NCBI RefSeq assembly: GCF_902833145.1
Contig: NZ_CADFEN010000007.1
Span: forward strand, 327,456-391,455
From: Burkholderia sp. BCC0506
Lineage (GTDB): Bacteria; Pseudomonadota; Gammaproteobacteria; Burkholderiales; Burkholderiaceae
Direction: 5' to 3'
DNA length: 64,000 nt
In this document: positions 63,014 through 64,000 of the stretch, piece by piece
Numbering within the stretch: the first letter of the stretch is position 1
Layout of the letters: each line of letters begins with the position of its first letter
The notes under the pieces: model-generated
Databases searched by the model: none
The model's input: only the letters and a program-made list of their open reading frames with translations
What the model was told of the DNA's origin: nothing
Position numbers and translations under genes: made by a program

Positions 63014-64000
63014 TCATGCATCCGCATGCAGCCGTCGATGCAGCGGCCCGAGCGCGGTCGACAGCGCGATGCAGCCCACCAACACGGCCGCCAGCGTGAA
63101 CATCGACACCCTGAACCCCTGCACGTAGTCGAGCGCGGCCGGATGCACGCCGAGCCGCGCGAAGAACACGCCGCCGATCGTCGCGGCGCCGACGGCCGCG
63201 CCGATCTGCAGCATCGCGCTGACCATCCCGGACGCGACCCCCGCGCGGGCCGCGTCGACTTCCGCGAGCACGATCCGCACGACCGACGGCAGCACGAGCC
63301 CTTGCCCGATGCCGATCGCCGCGATGCCCGCGTAGAAACCCGCGCCCGGCGCACCGTCGCGGGCGAGCGCGGCGGCGACCGTGACGCCGGCCGCGAGCAT
63401 CGCGAAGCCGAGCGTGAGCACGCGATACGCGCCGAACCGGGCGACGAGGCGCGGCATCAGCAGCGGGCTCGCGAGGAAGCCGAGCCCGAGCGGCAGGATC
63501 GCGAACCCGGACGCGAGCGGTGACCAGTTCAGGCAGCCCTGCAGATAGATGCCATAGCTCAGGAAGAACGCGCTCAGCATGTAGAACAGGAACGCGAGCA
63601 GGAGCCCGAGTGCGACGACCGGGTTGCGGAACAGGCGCACGTCGAGCAGCGGATCGTGGCCGCGCGCGAGCCGGCGTGCTTCGACGGTCAGCAGCGCGCC
63701 GAGCATCGGCAGCGCACCGACGCCGCACGCGATCATCCACAGCGGCCAGCCGGCTTCTCGGCCATGCGTGAGCGGGTACACGAGCATCAGCAGGAACAGC
63801 GACATCAGCACCGTGCCCGGCACGTCGATCCGCTGGCCGCGCGGCGGGCGGTTTTCCGGGATGAAGCGCCAGCTGCCGATCAGCGCGAGGATGCCGATCG
63901 GCAGATTGACGAGGAAGATCGCGCGCCAGCCGAGCCCGAACGGATGCAGGCTGATCAGCGCGCCGCCGCCGAGCTGGCCGATCACGGCCGCGAGACCGAA
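63014..64000 (-). CDS. MFS drug/metabolite exporter, DHA2 (14-helix) type, N-terminus outside window
   Basis: 329 residues visible; the beginning lies beyond base 64000. Visible part starts within the helix VIGQLGGGALI and continues WRAIFLVNLPIGILALIGSW (motif WRxxFxxNxPIG, typical of the EmrB/QacA family), IDVPGTVLMSLFLLMLVYPL, VALGLLLAFLFYMLSAFFLS, GFLASPLLMPRLVARFGAYR and ASGMVSAMLQIGAAVGAATI. About nine to ten helices remain. It would use the proton gradient to export drugs or metabolites. No regulator is visible inside the window. Confidence 0.9.
   Translation of the reverse strand, partial: FGLAAVIGQLGGGALISLHPFGLGWRAIFLVNLPIGILALIGSWRFIPENRPPRGQRIDVPGTVLMSLFLLMLVYPLTHGREAGWPLWMIACGVGALPMLGALLTVEARRLARGHDPLLDVRLFRNPVVALGLLLAFLFYMLSAFFLSYGIYLQGCLNWSPLASGFAILPLGLGFLASPLLMPRLVARFGAYRVLTLGFAMLAAGVTVAAALARDGAPGAGFYAGIAAIGIGQGLVLPSVVRIVLAEVDAARAGVASGMVSAMLQIGAAVGAATIGGVFFARLGVHPAALDYVQGFRVSMFTLAAVLVGCIALSTALGPLHRRLHADA

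Overview
The window is about 64 kb of GC-rich, densely coded beta-proteobacterial DNA. Gene content, codon use and protein sequences fit the genus Burkholderia, most likely the cepacia complex. The mix of a type III secretion segment, exopolysaccharide genes, sugar uptake and many AraC-type regulators suggests a secondary chromosome rather than the core chromosome; this is inference. I saw no tRNA, rRNA, CRISPR array or intact insertion sequence. Both end genes run off the window.

Layout. 1-12.4 kb (minus): edge of a type III secretion locus with sctQ, sctR, a lytic transglycosylase, a very large (more than 2,900 residues, incomplete) protein with a duplicated metallopeptidase-like module, and a stand-alone OmpR-type DNA-binding regulator. 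12.9-16.7 kb: a Tat-exported molybdenum hydroxylase pair (iorAB-like) divergent from an AraC regulator. 16.8-30.2 kb: a probable biofilm-matrix locus. A four-gene polysaccharide operon (UDP-glucuronate decarboxylase, UDP-galactose 4-epimerase-like, UDP-glucose dehydrogenase, and a glycosyltransferase fused to a GH26-type glycosidase) reads left. Five small or low-complexity secreted proteins and a VpsR-like sigma-54 activator read right. The 2-kb gap between them holds two near-consensus, divergent sigma-54 promoters and four TGAAACA-containing dyads at mirrored distances. This is the best candidate here for an undescribed system.

30.3-34 kb: small hypothetical proteins, a NarL-type response regulator, a Cache-type chemoreceptor. 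34.2-43.5 kb: ketopantoate-reductase-like gene, then an AraC regulator with an ABC sugar/polyol importer, zinc alcohol dehydrogenase, FGGY kinase and SDR, which form a polyol catabolic operon. 43.5-50.1 kb: a MobA-like nucleotidyltransferase, a VapBC-like pair, an iron-uptake operon (TonB receptor, Sel1 protein, PiuC-like dioxygenase) with a Fur-like box, and a FitAB-like pair. 50.2-57.3 kb: an aspartate carbamoyltransferase with an extra N-terminal helix-turn-helix-like region and a matching pair of palindromes, an entericidin-type lipoprotein, a DMT exporter, and a MoaF/SDR/AraC group. 57.5-62.1 kb: an SDR and creB-creC-creD with clear cre tags before creD. 62.1-64 kb: a RidA-family protein, a small oxidoreductase-like protein and an incomplete MFS exporter.

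Most long opposite-strand reading frames in this GC-rich DNA are shadows of real genes and are not listed.
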